From the NCBI GenBank assembly GCA_026129165.1, contig JAHCIP010000022.1, forward strand, positions 1 through 35,800: DNA of 35,800 bases, in the 5' to 3' direction. Below, in pieces: positions 7,346 through 15,196 of this stretch; the first letter of the stretch is position 1, and each line of letters begins with the position of its first letter. The position numbers were made by a program, and so were the translations under genes. The DNA is from Anaerolineae bacterium (GTDB lineage: Bacteria; Chloroflexota; Anaerolineae; Epilineales; JAHCIE01). Under the pieces are notes generated by a model. It did not search any database. It worked only from the letters and a program-made list of their open reading frames with translations, and had not been told where the DNA came from.

Positions 7346-7825
7346 ATGAGAAACCCGTGGGTCTACCTGGCGATTGGCGTCTACATCGCCGCGCTCGCCT
7401 CGATTACCTTCTTTATCCAGCAGGCGGCGTATACGACACAGGCGCGCCAACGCGCCGCCCCGGCCGTATCCAACCCGGCCGCCGCTAAGACGAGCGCCCC
7501 GGCCGCCAGTAAGGCCGCGTCGGGGGCGAGCGGCGCCAGCCAGGGCGACGCGGCGAAGGGGCAGACGGTGTTCGCGGGCACCTGCGTGGCATGCCACGGG
7601 CCGCAGGCCAAGGGCGTGACGGGCCTGGGCAAGGACCTGACCACCAGCGCGTTTGCCAAGAGCCAGACCAATCCACAGTTGGTCAGCTTCATCAAGCAGG
7701 GCCGGCCGTCATCGGACCCGGCCAACACAACCAAGGTGGATATGCCGCCGAGAGGGGGCAACCCGTCGTTGAGCGACGCTCAACTGGCCGACGTGGTGGC
7801 CTATCTTCGGACCCTCCAGAAGTAG
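7346..7825 (+). CDS. Membrane-anchored monohaem cytochrome c
   Basis: The 159-residue protein has an N-terminal helix (about 6-26), an Ala/Pro/Ser-rich tether (about 35-68) and a class I cytochrome c domain. The haem site is CVACH (80-84). The likely distal ligand is Met133 in VDMPPRGGNPSL, followed by the usual C-terminal helix LADVVAYLRTLQK. AGGAGGTGTC just before ATG 7346 is a strong ribosome binding site. It is the last gene of the nos cluster, 34 bases after nosL. Clade II nos clusters often carry c-type cytochromes thought to pass electrons from the quinol or bc/ACIII complex to NosZ; that role is inferred here from context. The anchor and long tether suit electron delivery to the anchored NosZ. 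Confidence 0.9.
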   Translation: MRNPWVYLAIGVYIAALASITFFIQQAAYTTQARQRAAPAVSNPAAAKTSAPAASKAASGASGASQGDAAKGQTVFAGTCVACHGPQAKGVTGLGKDLTTSAFAKSQTNPQLVSFIKQGRPSSDPANTTKVDMPPRGGNPSLSDAQLADVVAYLRTLQK

Positions 7826-7840
7826 GCCCGCCAGTACTTG

Positions 7841-7873
7841 ACCCGTCACCGGCTTTAAGGCATACTGACGGGT
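7841..7873 (+). terminator. Weak hairpin after the nos cluster
   Basis: ACCCGTCA (7841-7848) pairs with TGACGGGT (7866-7873) across a 17-base loop. It lies 16 bases after the cytochrome stop codon and 12 bases before the LysM gene. No T-run follows, so termination would be partial at best. Confidence 0.3.
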
Positions 7874-7884
7874 GAGGATATTGG

Positions 7885-9174
7885 ATGCTCACCCGTCTCT
7901 TGTTGCCCCTGGGTCTGATATGTCTGTTGCTCTGGCTGGTCGGCCGCGCCGCGCTGATGCTTGCCACACCGCCGGCGGCTGACCTGCGCTTTACCGTGCC
8001 CGGCGAGGCACTCCTGGCCGGCCTGGACGCGGCGGATGTGACAGTGAGGACAGCGGCCGGCGCGGTCCCCGCGCTGACCCCGCTCCCTACCGTCCCGCTG
8101 ACCGCGCTGGCGGAACGCGCCATCACCGTCACCCCTCTCCCCCTCGCCACCCCGACGACCGGCTGCTTCACCTACACGGTGCGGGCGGGCGACACGCTGT
8201 CGGCCCTCGCCCAGCGGTTCGACACCGGCGTTGTGACCATCCTGCGCGACAACCAGTTGACCGCCGCGCCGCGCGTCCGCGCCGGCCAGCGCCTCGCCAT
8301 TTGCGCCGGGCCGTCTGCCCTGCCCCTCACCGCCCTGCCGCGCTACCGGGTCTACCAGGTCCAGCCAGGCGACACGCTGCCAGGGGTGGCGCTGCGCTTT
8401 GGGCTGCCGGTCTATACAGTGGCCCAGGCCAACAATCTGCCCCTCTCGGCGCGTCTCTACCGAGGCCAACTCGTGCGCCTGCCCGATGACGGGCTGGTCC
8501 CGCTTGGAACCATCCTGCTCCCGGCTAACCCCACCGACAGCGCCAGCGCTGCCCAGGCGTCTGCGCCCAATACGCCCGCCCCCGCCTCCGGGCCTGCGCC
8601 GCGCCGCGTGCCGGTGCCGCAGGCGACCGAGGTGGTTCACCTGGCGTGGCCGCGCCAGGCGCCGCTGGACCAGCCGGCTACGATACGCCTGGGCTTTGGG
8701 CGGACAGCCCCGCTGCCCGAAGGGGGACCACTGGCGGGCCTGGGCCAGCCAACGGCGACGCCCCTGCCTATCTTTCGGGCGGATCGGGCGGTGCTGGCCG
8801 CTTACGAGGGGGAAGTTGTGGCGCGGCTGGCGGTGGTGAGCGCCGAGGTGAGTCTCCTCACCCCCGACGCCCAGCCGTTGACACAGGCAGACATGGGCTG
8901 GACCTGGCGTTTGTCGCCCCGCCAGACGGGGCGTTACCCCGCGCAGGTCAGCCTCGAGACGCGCTGGACGCCGCGCGATGGCGGCTCGCCCATTGTCCAC
9001 ACCGTGTGGCAGCAGCCGCTCGAGATTGAGATAGTCCAGCCGCCTCTGCCCGGCTGGCTGTCAAACCTGCTCGGTGTAGGCGGGGCGGTCTTGACCATCC
9101 TGGGCGCGGCGCTGGGCCGCTGGCAGCCGCCGGCAAATCAGACGCCGATGAAGACGACGATACGGCGGTTCTAA
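7885..9174 (+). CDS. Secreted or membrane-anchored protein with two LysM domains
   Basis: The 429-residue protein starts with a hydrophobic helix (about 5-26) that may be a signal anchor. Two LysM modules follow: YTVRAGDTLSALAQRFDTGV...LRDNQL (about 95-138) and YQVQPGDTLPGVALRFGLPVYTVAQANNL (about 155-198). LysM binds N-acetylglucosamine polymers such as peptidoglycan. A Pro/Ala-rich linker (about 215-245) leads to a beta-rich region that I cannot assign, then a second hydrophobic helix at about 388-408. The two helices suggest the middle faces the cell wall. It follows the nos cluster by 59 bases but shows no functional tie to it. The last codon and the TAA stop lie in the terminal repeat of a MITE-like element, so the original C-terminus may have been altered by insertion. 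Confidence 0.8.
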   Translation: MLTRLLLPLGLICLLLWLVGRAALMLATPPAADLRFTVPGEALLAGLDAADVTVRTAAGAVPALTPLPTVPLTALAERAITVTPLPLATPTTGCFTYTVRAGDTLSALAQRFDTGVVTILRDNQLTAAPRVRAGQRLAICAGPSALPLTALPRYRVYQVQPGDTLPGVALRFGLPVYTVAQANNLPLSARLYRGQLVRLPDDGLVPLGTILLPANPTDSASAAQASAPNTPAPASGPAPRRVPVPQATEVVHLAWPRQAPLDQPATIRLGFGRTAPLPEGGPLAGLGQPTATPLPIFRADRAVLAAYEGEVVARLAVVSAEVSLLTPDAQPLTQADMGWTWRLSPRQTGRYPAQVSLETRWTPRDGGSPIVHTVWQQPLEIEIVQPPLPGWLSNLLGVGGAVLTILGAALGRWQPPANQTPMKTTIRRF

Positions 9175-9382
9175 GCACGGATGGGGAGGATGGACGGATT
9201 GGGGCCTAAACTGATTCCACGATGGAATTGCTGGCGCGGGGGCCTACCCCCCTCTGGCTCCCCCCGCATGCGGGGGGATGGGGGGTAATCTCACCTTGGA
9301 CTAAGTTTAGTCGTGGCGACGGTGGCATCCAACCATTAGGGCCGAGTGGCTTGATCCGTCTATCCTCTTGATCCGTGTTCTA
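9171..9382. mobile_element. MITE-like element, family C copy 2
   Basis: A 212-bp segment with imperfect terminal inverted repeats. The left end is CTAAGCACGGATGGGGAGGA; the reverse complement of the right end is TAGAACACGGATCAAGAGGA, and GACGGAT follows in both. The inside has an extended hairpin with CCCCCGCATGCGGGGG at its centre and a second nested pairing (CTAAACT near 9208 with AGTTTAG near 9305). It contains no reading frame. The left end overlaps the stop codon of the LysM gene. The right end lies 43 bases before the -35 of the next promoter. Confidence 0.6.
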
Positions 9383-9425
9383 CACCTCGGACTTGGCAGC
9401 AGTCCAGAAAATTCACACCGGAGCA

Positions 9426-9454
9426 TTGACAAGCTCACCTGGACAGGCTATACT
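9426..9454 (+). promoter_or_regulatory. Near-consensus sigma70 promoter
   Basis: TTGACA (9426-9431, perfect -35) and TATACT (9449-9454, 5 of 6 matches to TATAAT) are separated by exactly 17 bases. Transcription should start near 9461, about 30 bases before ATG 9492. This is the best promoter match I found in the window. Confidence 0.85.
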
Positions 9455-9463
9455 TCTCCTATC

Positions 9464-9477
9464 AGAACATAAGTTCT
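9464..9477. promoter_or_regulatory. LexA-type operator (SOS box)
   Basis: AGAACATAAGTTCT matches the Gram-positive-type LexA core GAAC-N4-GTTC, a class also reported for the Chloroflexota genus Dehalococcoides. It begins about 10 bases after the -10 element, so a bound repressor would block initiation or clearance. A ribosome binding site (AGGAGAG, 9480-9486) follows at once. Confidence 0.7.
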
Positions 9478-9491
9478 ACAGGAGAGTGTGT

Positions 9492-10487
9492 ATGCCACCC
9501 CGTAATCCCTTTCAGTCGGCGGCCCTGGTCCAGAAAAAGGCCAAAATCCTCGTCTACGGTGAGCCGGGCACCGGCAAGACCGTCTTCGCCATCGGCAAGC
9601 CCGGCGTCCTGCCCGGCTGGCCGCACGTCGCCCTGATTGACACCGAGGGCGGCGCGGACCTGTACGGCGGCAGCGTGCCCTTCGACATCCTCCGCACCAA
9701 GAGCTTTGGCGACATCCTCGACGCCATTGAGGTGGTCAAGGCGGACCACGGGCGGACCTGGCACACCCTGGTCATTGACCCCATCTCGGTGGTGTGGCAG
9801 GTGCTCCAGGACGCGGGCCAGCAGGCGGCCGAGGCGCGCGCCCAACGTTACGGGCGGGCGGCCGAGGACGTGCTGCTCACCCAGCGCGATTGGGGTCTGA
9901 TCAAGCGCCGCCTCTACTCGGCCATGACCGAACTGGTCAACCTACCCGTCAACGTCATCCTGACGGCCCATCTGCGCGACGTGATGGAGACACGGCGCGA
10001 CGGTCGAGGGCAGGAGGTGGCGGTTAAGGTGGGCGAGCGGCCCGACGCTGAGAAGAAGACGGGCTATTGGCCGGATGTGATTATCAAGCTGAGTGTGGTC
10101 AAGGGGGAACACGTCGGGACGATTGAGAAGGACCGCAGCGGGCTGTTTCGCGTCGGCCAGCAGGTACCGAATATCAGCTACGCCCATTTCGCGCCGCTGC
10201 TGGAGCAACACGCCCAGGGCGAGGCCGTCGCCCATCCCACCGAGGCGGTGGCGGCGGCGCGTGATGTGGCGGTCATTGACGAGAGCCTGGCCCCGGTGGA
10301 AGCGGCGACGGTGGCGGCGATTCTCAAGCTGGCGCAATTGCTGGGGGTGACGCGGGATCGGCTGGACGAGACGCTGGAACGCGACTATGGCGCGGCCGAG
10401 CTAGAGGGGCTGACGCGCGGCCAGGCGCAGGCGCTCCACGCCCGGCTGCTCAAGGCCCACCGCGAACGACCTACACGAGCGGCGTAA
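9492..10487 (+). CDS. Sak4/AAA_24-like recombination ATPase
   Basis: A 331-residue P-loop ATPase of the phage-related AAA_24 type, resembling Sak4 single-strand annealing proteins, which are short RecA-fold relatives. Walker A is GEPGTGKT (23-30), followed by VALIDTEGGADLY (about 46-58). Walker B-like HTLVIDPIS has Asp96, and VILTAHLRDV (about 155-164) fits the sensor region. The family acts with single-strand binding protein in annealing or recombination, usually in phages; chromosomal copies are often solitary. The start at ATG 9492 is set by AGGAGAG just upstream; an in-frame extension to 9375 would run through the promoter. The gene stands alone, behind a strong promoter and a LexA-type box, so induction by DNA damage is likely. 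It converges with the EamA gene, only four bases apart. The C-terminal 100 residues are less typical and could bind a partner. Confidence 0.75.
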   Translation: MPPRNPFQSAALVQKKAKILVYGEPGTGKTVFAIGKPGVLPGWPHVALIDTEGGADLYGGSVPFDILRTKSFGDILDAIEVVKADHGRTWHTLVIDPISVVWQVLQDAGQQAAEARAQRYGRAAEDVLLTQRDWGLIKRRLYSAMTELVNLPVNVILTAHLRDVMETRRDGRGQEVAVKVGERPDAEKKTGYWPDVIIKLSVVKGEHVGTIEKDRSGLFRVGQQVPNISYAHFAPLLEQHAQGEAVAHPTEAVAAARDVAVIDESLAPVEAATVAAILKLAQLLGVTRDRLDETLERDYGAAELEGLTRGQAQALHARLLKAHRERPTRAA

Positions 10488-10491
10488 GCGG

Positions 10492-11334
10492 CTAGCGGCG
10501 GGTTTGGAGGAGGGTGACAGCCAGGAGGACCAGGCCCGACCCGATGGCCTGGGTTGGCGTGAGGCGCTCGCCCAGCAGGGCGACGGCCAGAACGACGGTA
10601 CACACCGGTTCGAAGGTGCTCAGGATGGCGGTGCGGGCGGGGCCGAGGCGCTGCAAGCCGGCCAGGAAGGCGACGATGGGGATGACCGTCGCCAGCAGCA
10701 CCATGCCCAGCATGGCGAGCGTCCCGTCGGGTTGGGTGAAGGTGAAGCGGATCTGGCCGAGCAACAGGCCCACGACGGTGAAGCTGGTCATAGCGCCGAC
10801 GGCCACCCACGCGCTGCCGACGAGGGGCGGCACGCCGGCCACGACGCGGTTGCCCAGCACGATATAGCCCGAATACCAGACGCCCGAAGCGAGGGCCAGC
10901 GCCAGACCGAGGGGGTGCAACTGGCCGTCGGGGCTGCCGGCAATAAGGGTGGTGCCGGCCAGGGCGAGGGCCAGGGCCGTCCAACGGCGGCGGTCGGGGC
11001 GGTCGCCGTCCAGGCGCCAGGCCAGCAGCGTGACCCAGGCGGGGTAGGTGTAGAGGAGCATGCCCGTCACGGCGGCGGGAATAAAGGCCACCGCGCCCAG
11101 GAACAGGGCCGATTGGACGGCGTAGCCGATGCCGCCCATGAGCAGCAGACGGCCGATGACGCCGCGACCCAGGCGGAGACCGCCCGCTTCCCGCCGGCTC
11201 AGGAGCAGCGCCCCGAACAAGAGCGCCGCGCCGCTGAAGCGCAGGGCCAGCATGGTGGGCAGGGTCATGCCAGCGGCGAGGGCCAGCTTGCCGAAGATGG
11301 CCAGGGTGGCGAAGCCGGCCGCCGAGAGTGTCAC
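10492..11334 (-). CDS. EamA/DMT-family metabolite exporter
   Basis: About 280 residues with ten predicted hydrophobic helices arranged as two EamA repeats. The first begins SAAGFATLAIFGKLALAAG and the second LALALASGVWYSGYIVLGNRV. The family exports or imports metabolites such as amino acids; the substrate cannot be told from sequence. The start is uncertain. GTG 11334 gives the normal family length, but its ribosome binding site is poor, and the frame stays open back into the end of the upstream histidinol phosphatase gene. It is the last gene of a minus-strand set that begins with the HAD gene. Confidence 0.85.
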   Translation of the reverse strand: MTLSAAGFATLAIFGKLALAAGMTLPTMLALRFSGAALLFGALLLSRREAGGLRLGRGVIGRLLLMGGIGYAVQSALFLGAVAFIPAAVTGMLLYTYPAWVTLLAWRLDGDRPDRRRWTALALALAGTTLIAGSPDGQLHPLGLALALASGVWYSGYIVLGNRVVAGVPPLVGSAWVAVGAMTSFTVVGLLLGQIRFTFTQPDGTLAMLGMVLLATVIPIVAFLAGLQRLGPARTAILSTFEPVCTVVLAVALLGERLTPTQAIGSGLVLLAVTLLQTRR

Positions 11335-11369
11335 CAGCCCCAGCCCGCCCCAGTCCCTGGAAGGCGAGG

Positions 11370-12212
11370 CTAGGGATTGAGAGGGGTGGGTGTCCACTGG
11401 CCGTCCTGGAGGAGGGTGACATAACGGTGGCCGGCGGCGCGCAGGAGATCCAGCCCGGCCGCGTACTGGAAGGCGATTTGCTCGGCGCGGTGGGCGTCGG
11501 GGGTGAGGCACATGGGGATGCCGCGCTCGGCGCAGCGGCGCACAATCCACGGGCTGGGGTTGGGGCCGGGGTTGGTCTTGCGCCAGCCAGCCGTGTTGAG
11601 TTCGACCAGCTTGCCCGACTGCTGTACCGCGTCGAGCACGTCCTCCACCAGGTCCACGTACCACGAAGCCTCTTCCGAGAAGAAGGCCTCGCCGGCGTTG
11701 TGGACGCGAATGCGGTCGAGGTGGCCGAGGATGCCCACTTCGGGCCAGGCGACGGTCTGGCGCACCAGGGCATAGTAGTCGGTCAGCAGGCTGCGGGCGT
11801 CGCCGCTGTAGCGTTCGGCGATGACCTGGATGAAGCTGGATAGGCGGCCCTCGAACGACCACGGCTGCCCGTTGAGCTCGCCGACGAGGTGGACCGAGCC
11901 GATGAAGTAGTCGAAGCCGTGGGGGAAGAGGTGCTGCTGGTAGAAGGGGTAGAGGTCGGGGCGGAAGTCGAGTTCCAACCCCAGGTAGACTTCGATTTGC
12001 CCCTGGTACGCGTCGCGCAGGCGGCGGGCCTCGGCCACGTAGCGGGGGATGTCGGCCAGGGCCATGGAGTAGTTGTTTGACCAGGGGACGGGCGAGTGGG
12101 ACGAGGGGCCGTAGGCGGTCAGGCCGTGGCGCAGGGCGGCTTGGAGGTAGTCCTCCATGGCGCCCTGGCCGTCGCAGAAATGGCTGTGGGTGTGTAAACT
12201 CTGGAGTTCCAT
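11370..12212 (-). CDS. hisJ: PHP-family histidinol-phosphatase
   Basis: A 280-residue PHP-domain phosphatase. It opens with the metal-binding HTHSHFCDG motif (7-15), then YGPSSHSP, GLELDF, IGSVHLV and GHLDRIRVH. Late motifs are LVELNTAGWRK and LTPDAHR. This order is that of the HisJ/HisK histidinol-phosphatases, which remove phosphate from L-histidinol phosphate in histidine synthesis and use a trinuclear metal site. The length is normal. Related PHP proteins can have other phosphoester substrates, and no other his gene is in the window. The start at 12212 lies eight bases after the rsgA stop, so the genes are probably co-transcribed. Confidence 0.85.
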   Translation of the reverse strand: MELQSLHTHSHFCDGQGAMEDYLQAALRHGLTAYGPSSHSPVPWSNNYSMALADIPRYVAEARRLRDAYQGQIEVYLGLELDFRPDLYPFYQQHLFPHGFDYFIGSVHLVGELNGQPWSFEGRLSSFIQVIAERYSGDARSLLTDYYALVRQTVAWPEVGILGHLDRIRVHNAGEAFFSEEASWYVDLVEDVLDAVQQSGKLVELNTAGWRKTNPGPNPSPWIVRRCAERGIPMCLTPDAHRAEQIAFQYAAGLDLLRAAGHRYVTLLQDGQWTPTPLNP

Positions 12213-12220
12213 ACGCGGGT

Positions 12221-13192
12221 CTAGCGTTCCCAGGGGTCTTTGTAGGTATCCTCTTCGAGGAGGCGCAGGTAGCTGTCGTAGCGTTGGGGGGCGATGTCGC
12301 CCCGCTCCACGGCGGCGCGCACGGCGCAGCCCGGCTCGTGGCGGTGGGTGCAGCCGCTAAACTTGCAGTCGGGGGTGAAGGGGCGGAACTCGCGGAAGCC
12401 TACGGCAATCTCGCCCTCGTCCATCTCCCACAGGCCGATCTCGCGGATGCCAGCGGTGTCGGCGATATAGCCGCCGCCAGCCATGGGGAAGAGTTCGGCG
12501 GCTGAGGTGGTATGGCGGCCCTTGCCTGTGGCCTCGCTGATGTCGCTGACGGCCTGGCCGAGGCCGGGCTGGATGCGGTTGAGCAGGCTCGACTTGCCGA
12601 CGCCCGATGGCCCGGCGAAGGCGCTGATCTTGCCCACCAGGGCGTCGCTTAGCTCCTCTAACCCTTGCCCTGTCTTGACGCTGGTGTAGATGACGGGGTA
12701 GCCAATCTGGCGGTAGAGGTCAAAGACTTCTTCCGGGACACCCGGTTCCAGGAGATCAATTTTATTGACGACAATGAGGGCGGGCAGTTGATTGTGTTCG
12801 GCGATGACGAGGAACCGGTCGAGGCCGCGCAGGCGGGGGGGCGGTTGGGCGGCGGCGAGGACAATGGCGAGTTGGTCCAGGTTGGCGATGATGACGTGTT
12901 CTTTGTCCTCGAAGGCGGCCTTGCGGGCCAGCTTGGAGTGGCGTTCGGCGACGGCGGTGATGAAGCCTCGGCCATCCGCGCCGATGATATACGTCACTGC
13001 GTCGCCAACGACGACCAGGGTCTTGCTGGTAATGCGCTGGCCGCCGCGCATCAGTTTCAATTTGCCCCGCGCCGAGGCTTCGACCACCTGGTCGTCGGGG
13101 GTACGGATGAAGTAGAATCCGCCTTGGGCGCGGACGACGGTGCCTGTATGGGCGGTCGGGGAAGTGGGGTCGAGTACTGCCGGTGAGCGCAA
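12221..13192 (-). CDS. rsgA: RsgA, ribosome small-subunit-dependent GTPase
   Basis: RsgA hydrolyses GTP in late 30S subunit assembly. The 323-residue protein has an N-terminal OB-fold (about 15-85), then the circularly permuted GTPase order typical of the family: G4 NKID (143-146), G1 GPSGVGKSS (194-202), G2 region KGRHTTS, G3 DTAG (245-248). The C-terminal zinc knuckle is present (C276, C281, H283, C289). The start is TTG 13192, chosen because AAGGAGG (complement of 13200-13206) sits seven bases upstream and no better ATG or GTG exists. It lies between the HAD and histidinol-phosphatase genes in the same orientation. Confidence 0.95.
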   Translation of the reverse strand: MRSPAVLDPTSPTAHTGTVVRAQGGFYFIRTPDDQVVEASARGKLKLMRGGQRITSKTLVVVGDAVTYIIGADGRGFITAVAERHSKLARKAAFEDKEHVIIANLDQLAIVLAAAQPPPRLRGLDRFLVIAEHNQLPALIVVNKIDLLEPGVPEEVFDLYRQIGYPVIYTSVKTGQGLEELSDALVGKISAFAGPSGVGKSSLLNRIQPGLGQAVSDISEATGKGRHTTSAAELFPMAGGGYIADTAGIREIGLWEMDEGEIAVGFREFRPFTPDCKFSGCTHRHEPGCAVRAAVERGDIAPQRYDSYLRLLEEDTYKDPWER

Positions 13193-13234
13193 GCGGTGGC
13201 CTCCTTGGACGGATGATGGATGACGAAGGGCGAT

Positions 13235-13870
13235 TTACTGACGACTGGCGACTGACGACTGTTCCAGGATTCCCATTCGGGCCAGGTCGGCTTCGAGGGC
13301 GGTGGGCGTCGTAAAGACGAGGCTGGCGATGCCGAGGGCTTCGGCGGCGAGGGTGTTGCGCGGCTTGTCGTCAATGAACAGGCACTCGGCGGGCTGGCGG
13401 CCCAGGCGTTGCAGGGCCAGGTGGTAGATTTCGGGGTCGGGCTTGGCCAGCCCGACGGCGGCCGAGTTGATGATGACGTCGAACAGGTCGTAGAGGCCGA
13501 AGTTGAGCCAGCGCGTCTCGTAGGCGGGGGTGGCGTTGCTGAGCAGGGCGACCTGGTAGCGGCCGCGCAGCCGTTGGACCAGCCCGACCATGAGCGGGTC
13601 GAGGGTTTCCTGGACCAGGAAGGCCAGGGGGCCGGTCGGCCAGTCGTCGGCGTCGAGGCCGAACACGGGCAACATGCCGCGCCAGAAGTCCCTATCGGTG
13701 ATCTGGCCGCGTTTCACCTGCTGCCACCCTTCCGACTCCCACAGACGTTGGTACAATTCCTCGACCGTCAGGCCCAACGCGGCGGCGGCGGCCTCGTACT
13801 GCTGGACCCGATCCGCCGACGCTGTCATGACGCCGTCGTAGTCGAAGATGAGGGCTTGGATGGTGGTCAT
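13235..13870 (-). CDS. HAD-superfamily phosphatase, subfamily IA
   Basis: The 211-residue protein has the four HAD motifs: FDYDGV with Asp10 and Asp12 (I), LLSNAT (II), Lys in GLAKPDP (III) and IDDKPRN (IV). A helical cap lies between motifs I and II. HAD-IA members are phosphatases or dehalogenases of small metabolites; the substrate is unknown. The last residues, about SSVASRQ, are encoded by a degenerate heptamer repeat (13237-13261), so the C-terminus seems to have run into a repeat tract. It begins the minus-strand set HAD-rsgA-hisJ-EamA. Its start codon is 80 bases from MITE-like copy 3. Confidence 0.9.
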   Translation of the reverse strand: MTTIQALIFDYDGVMTASADRVQQYEAAAAALGLTVEELYQRLWESEGWQQVKRGQITDRDFWRGMLPVFGLDADDWPTGPLAFLVQETLDPLMVGLVQRLRGRYQVALLSNATPAYETRWLNFGLYDLFDVIINSAAVGLAKPDPEIYHLALQRLGRQPAECLFIDDKPRNTLAAEALGIASLVFTTPTALEADLARMGILEQSSVASRQ

Positions 13871-13929
13871 GCGTTAACTGTACACCTGTTTACGACGGAA
13901 GGCAAGATGGACGTCATGGCCCCAGGGCT

Positions 13930-14078
13930 GTGTCAAAGTCGCCCGTGGTAGAGCACGGATGGGGAGAATGAACGGATAAGACGTCTGACTGGGGACGCGG
14001 CGTCCTCAGCGAGGTAAGCGGGGAGGCTGGATCCGTCCATCCTCTTCATCTGTGTTCTAGACGGGGGGACTTTGACAC
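13930..14078. mobile_element. MITE-like element, family C copy 3, nested in an outer inverted repeat
   Basis: The element proper is 13949-14060: TAGAGCACGGATGGGGAG at the left and CTAGAACACAGATGAAGAGG as the reverse complement of the right end. Outside it lie further arms, GTGTCAAAGTCGCCCGT (13930-13946) and its near-complement ACGGGGGGACTTTGACAC (14061-14078). Either the element inserted into an existing hairpin loop, or this copy has longer ends. It lies between the HAD and GNAT genes. Confidence 0.6.
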
Positions 14079-14087
14079 CGTCCTCCG

Positions 14088-15113
14088 TCATGCCCCCACG
14101 TACTCCGCTACCCTGTCCGTCGGTATCTGCCAGATCGTCTCGATCTGGTAGGGCTTGAAGCCCAACGCGATGTTGATGTCGAGCATGGGGGCGTTGGCGA
14201 CGGCATTGCCGGTGCGGATATGGGTGACCTGGGGCAGGTCGCGCAAGACTTGCTCCAGCATGGCGGCTTTCATCCAGCGGCCCAGGTTCAGCCCGCGATA
14301 CTCCGGCAGGACGCCCGTCCCCAATTGGATGAGCAGCGTCGGGCGGCGCGGGTTGTAGAGGACTTCGGTCCAGCCAGCCAGCGTGCCTGTCGCTACCTCG
14401 CGGGCGAAGATGGTCCAGCGGTCGAAGCCGCGCTTGACATTGTTGTCGTGCCACTCGTGCAGTTTTTCGGGCGTGTGCCGCCAATCCTCCATGTCCAGGT
14501 CGCCGCGCGGGGCATCGTTGAGGGCATCGAAGACGCGGCAGATGGCGGGTAGGTCGCGCTCCGGGTAGGCGCCGTGGACTCGCTCGAGGGTGAAGCCAGC
14601 GGCTTTGGCCTGGGCCTGGCGCTGCCACTCGGTAAGCTGGTCGCGGTCCACCTCGGCGAGCAGCAGTTGGCTCTCGCGCGATTGGAGGGCGGGTTGGGCT
14701 GCCAGGTGGGCCAGGAAGCCTTCGCCGTCGGGGACGCGGTTGGTGGTGCCGCTTTGGAGGAGAACCCGGTTAGCCTGGCGGGCCGGCTCGACCACCCGCG
14801 CCAGCAGCGCGCGGCCCAGCCCCTGGCGGCGGTAGGCGGGCAGGACGTACAGGTGGAAGTAGGCGAGGTGCTGGTTGGTTTCCTCGGTCCAGATCCAGAT
14901 CCCGCCGCGTCCGATGATGTCGCGGCCGTTCCAGATGGCCCAGTGGTGGACGGCGAGGGAGGCCGGCTGGTTGCGCCAGGCCAGTTCGATGTCGGCGCGG
15001 GGCGGCGGCTCGTCGTCGGGGTGGTATTCGCGTTCCATCGCGACGGTGAGGCGGTGGAGGGCGTCCCACTCGGCGTCGGTGGCGGTGTGCGGGTCGAAGC
15101 GCTGGATGTCCAT
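14088..15113 (-). CDS. Two-domain GNAT acetyltransferase
   Basis: A 341-residue protein with two GNAT folds in tandem. The first domain shows LYVLPAYRRQGLGRALLARVV (about 95-115), the acetyl-CoA-binding Q/RxxGxG/A motif. The second has GVLPEYRGLNLGRWMKAAML and the following N-A-x-x-N-x-x-M-L-D-I-N-I-A-L-G-F segment typical of the C-terminal strand. Both pyrophosphate-binding loops look intact. Similar double GNATs include mycothiol synthase-like proteins, but I cannot assign a substrate. ATG 15113 is chosen because AGGAGA lies six bases upstream; an upstream in-frame extension lacks such a site. It is monocistronic by spacing, with repeats on both sides. Confidence 0.85.
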   Translation of the reverse strand: MDIQRFDPHTATDAEWDALHRLTVAMEREYHPDDEPPPRADIELAWRNQPASLAVHHWAIWNGRDIIGRGGIWIWTEETNQHLAYFHLYVLPAYRRQGLGRALLARVVEPARQANRVLLQSGTTNRVPDGEGFLAHLAAQPALQSRESQLLLAEVDRDQLTEWQRQAQAKAAGFTLERVHGAYPERDLPAICRVFDALNDAPRGDLDMEDWRHTPEKLHEWHDNNVKRGFDRWTIFAREVATGTLAGWTEVLYNPRRPTLLIQLGTGVLPEYRGLNLGRWMKAAMLEQVLRDLPQVTHIRTGNAVANAPMLDINIALGFKPYQIETIWQIPTDRVAEYVGA

Positions 15114-15196
15114 GACAAGTCTCCTGCGAACGGGGGGTGGCAAGTTCTGTACCTCTATACGCTCGCCGGCGGCAAAAGGTTGCCGAAAGGGTCAGG

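Noticed and set aside
9492-10487. Sak4-like gene as part of a prophage
   Set aside because: No integrase, terminase, capsid or other phage genes lie nearby, so a prophage call is not supported.
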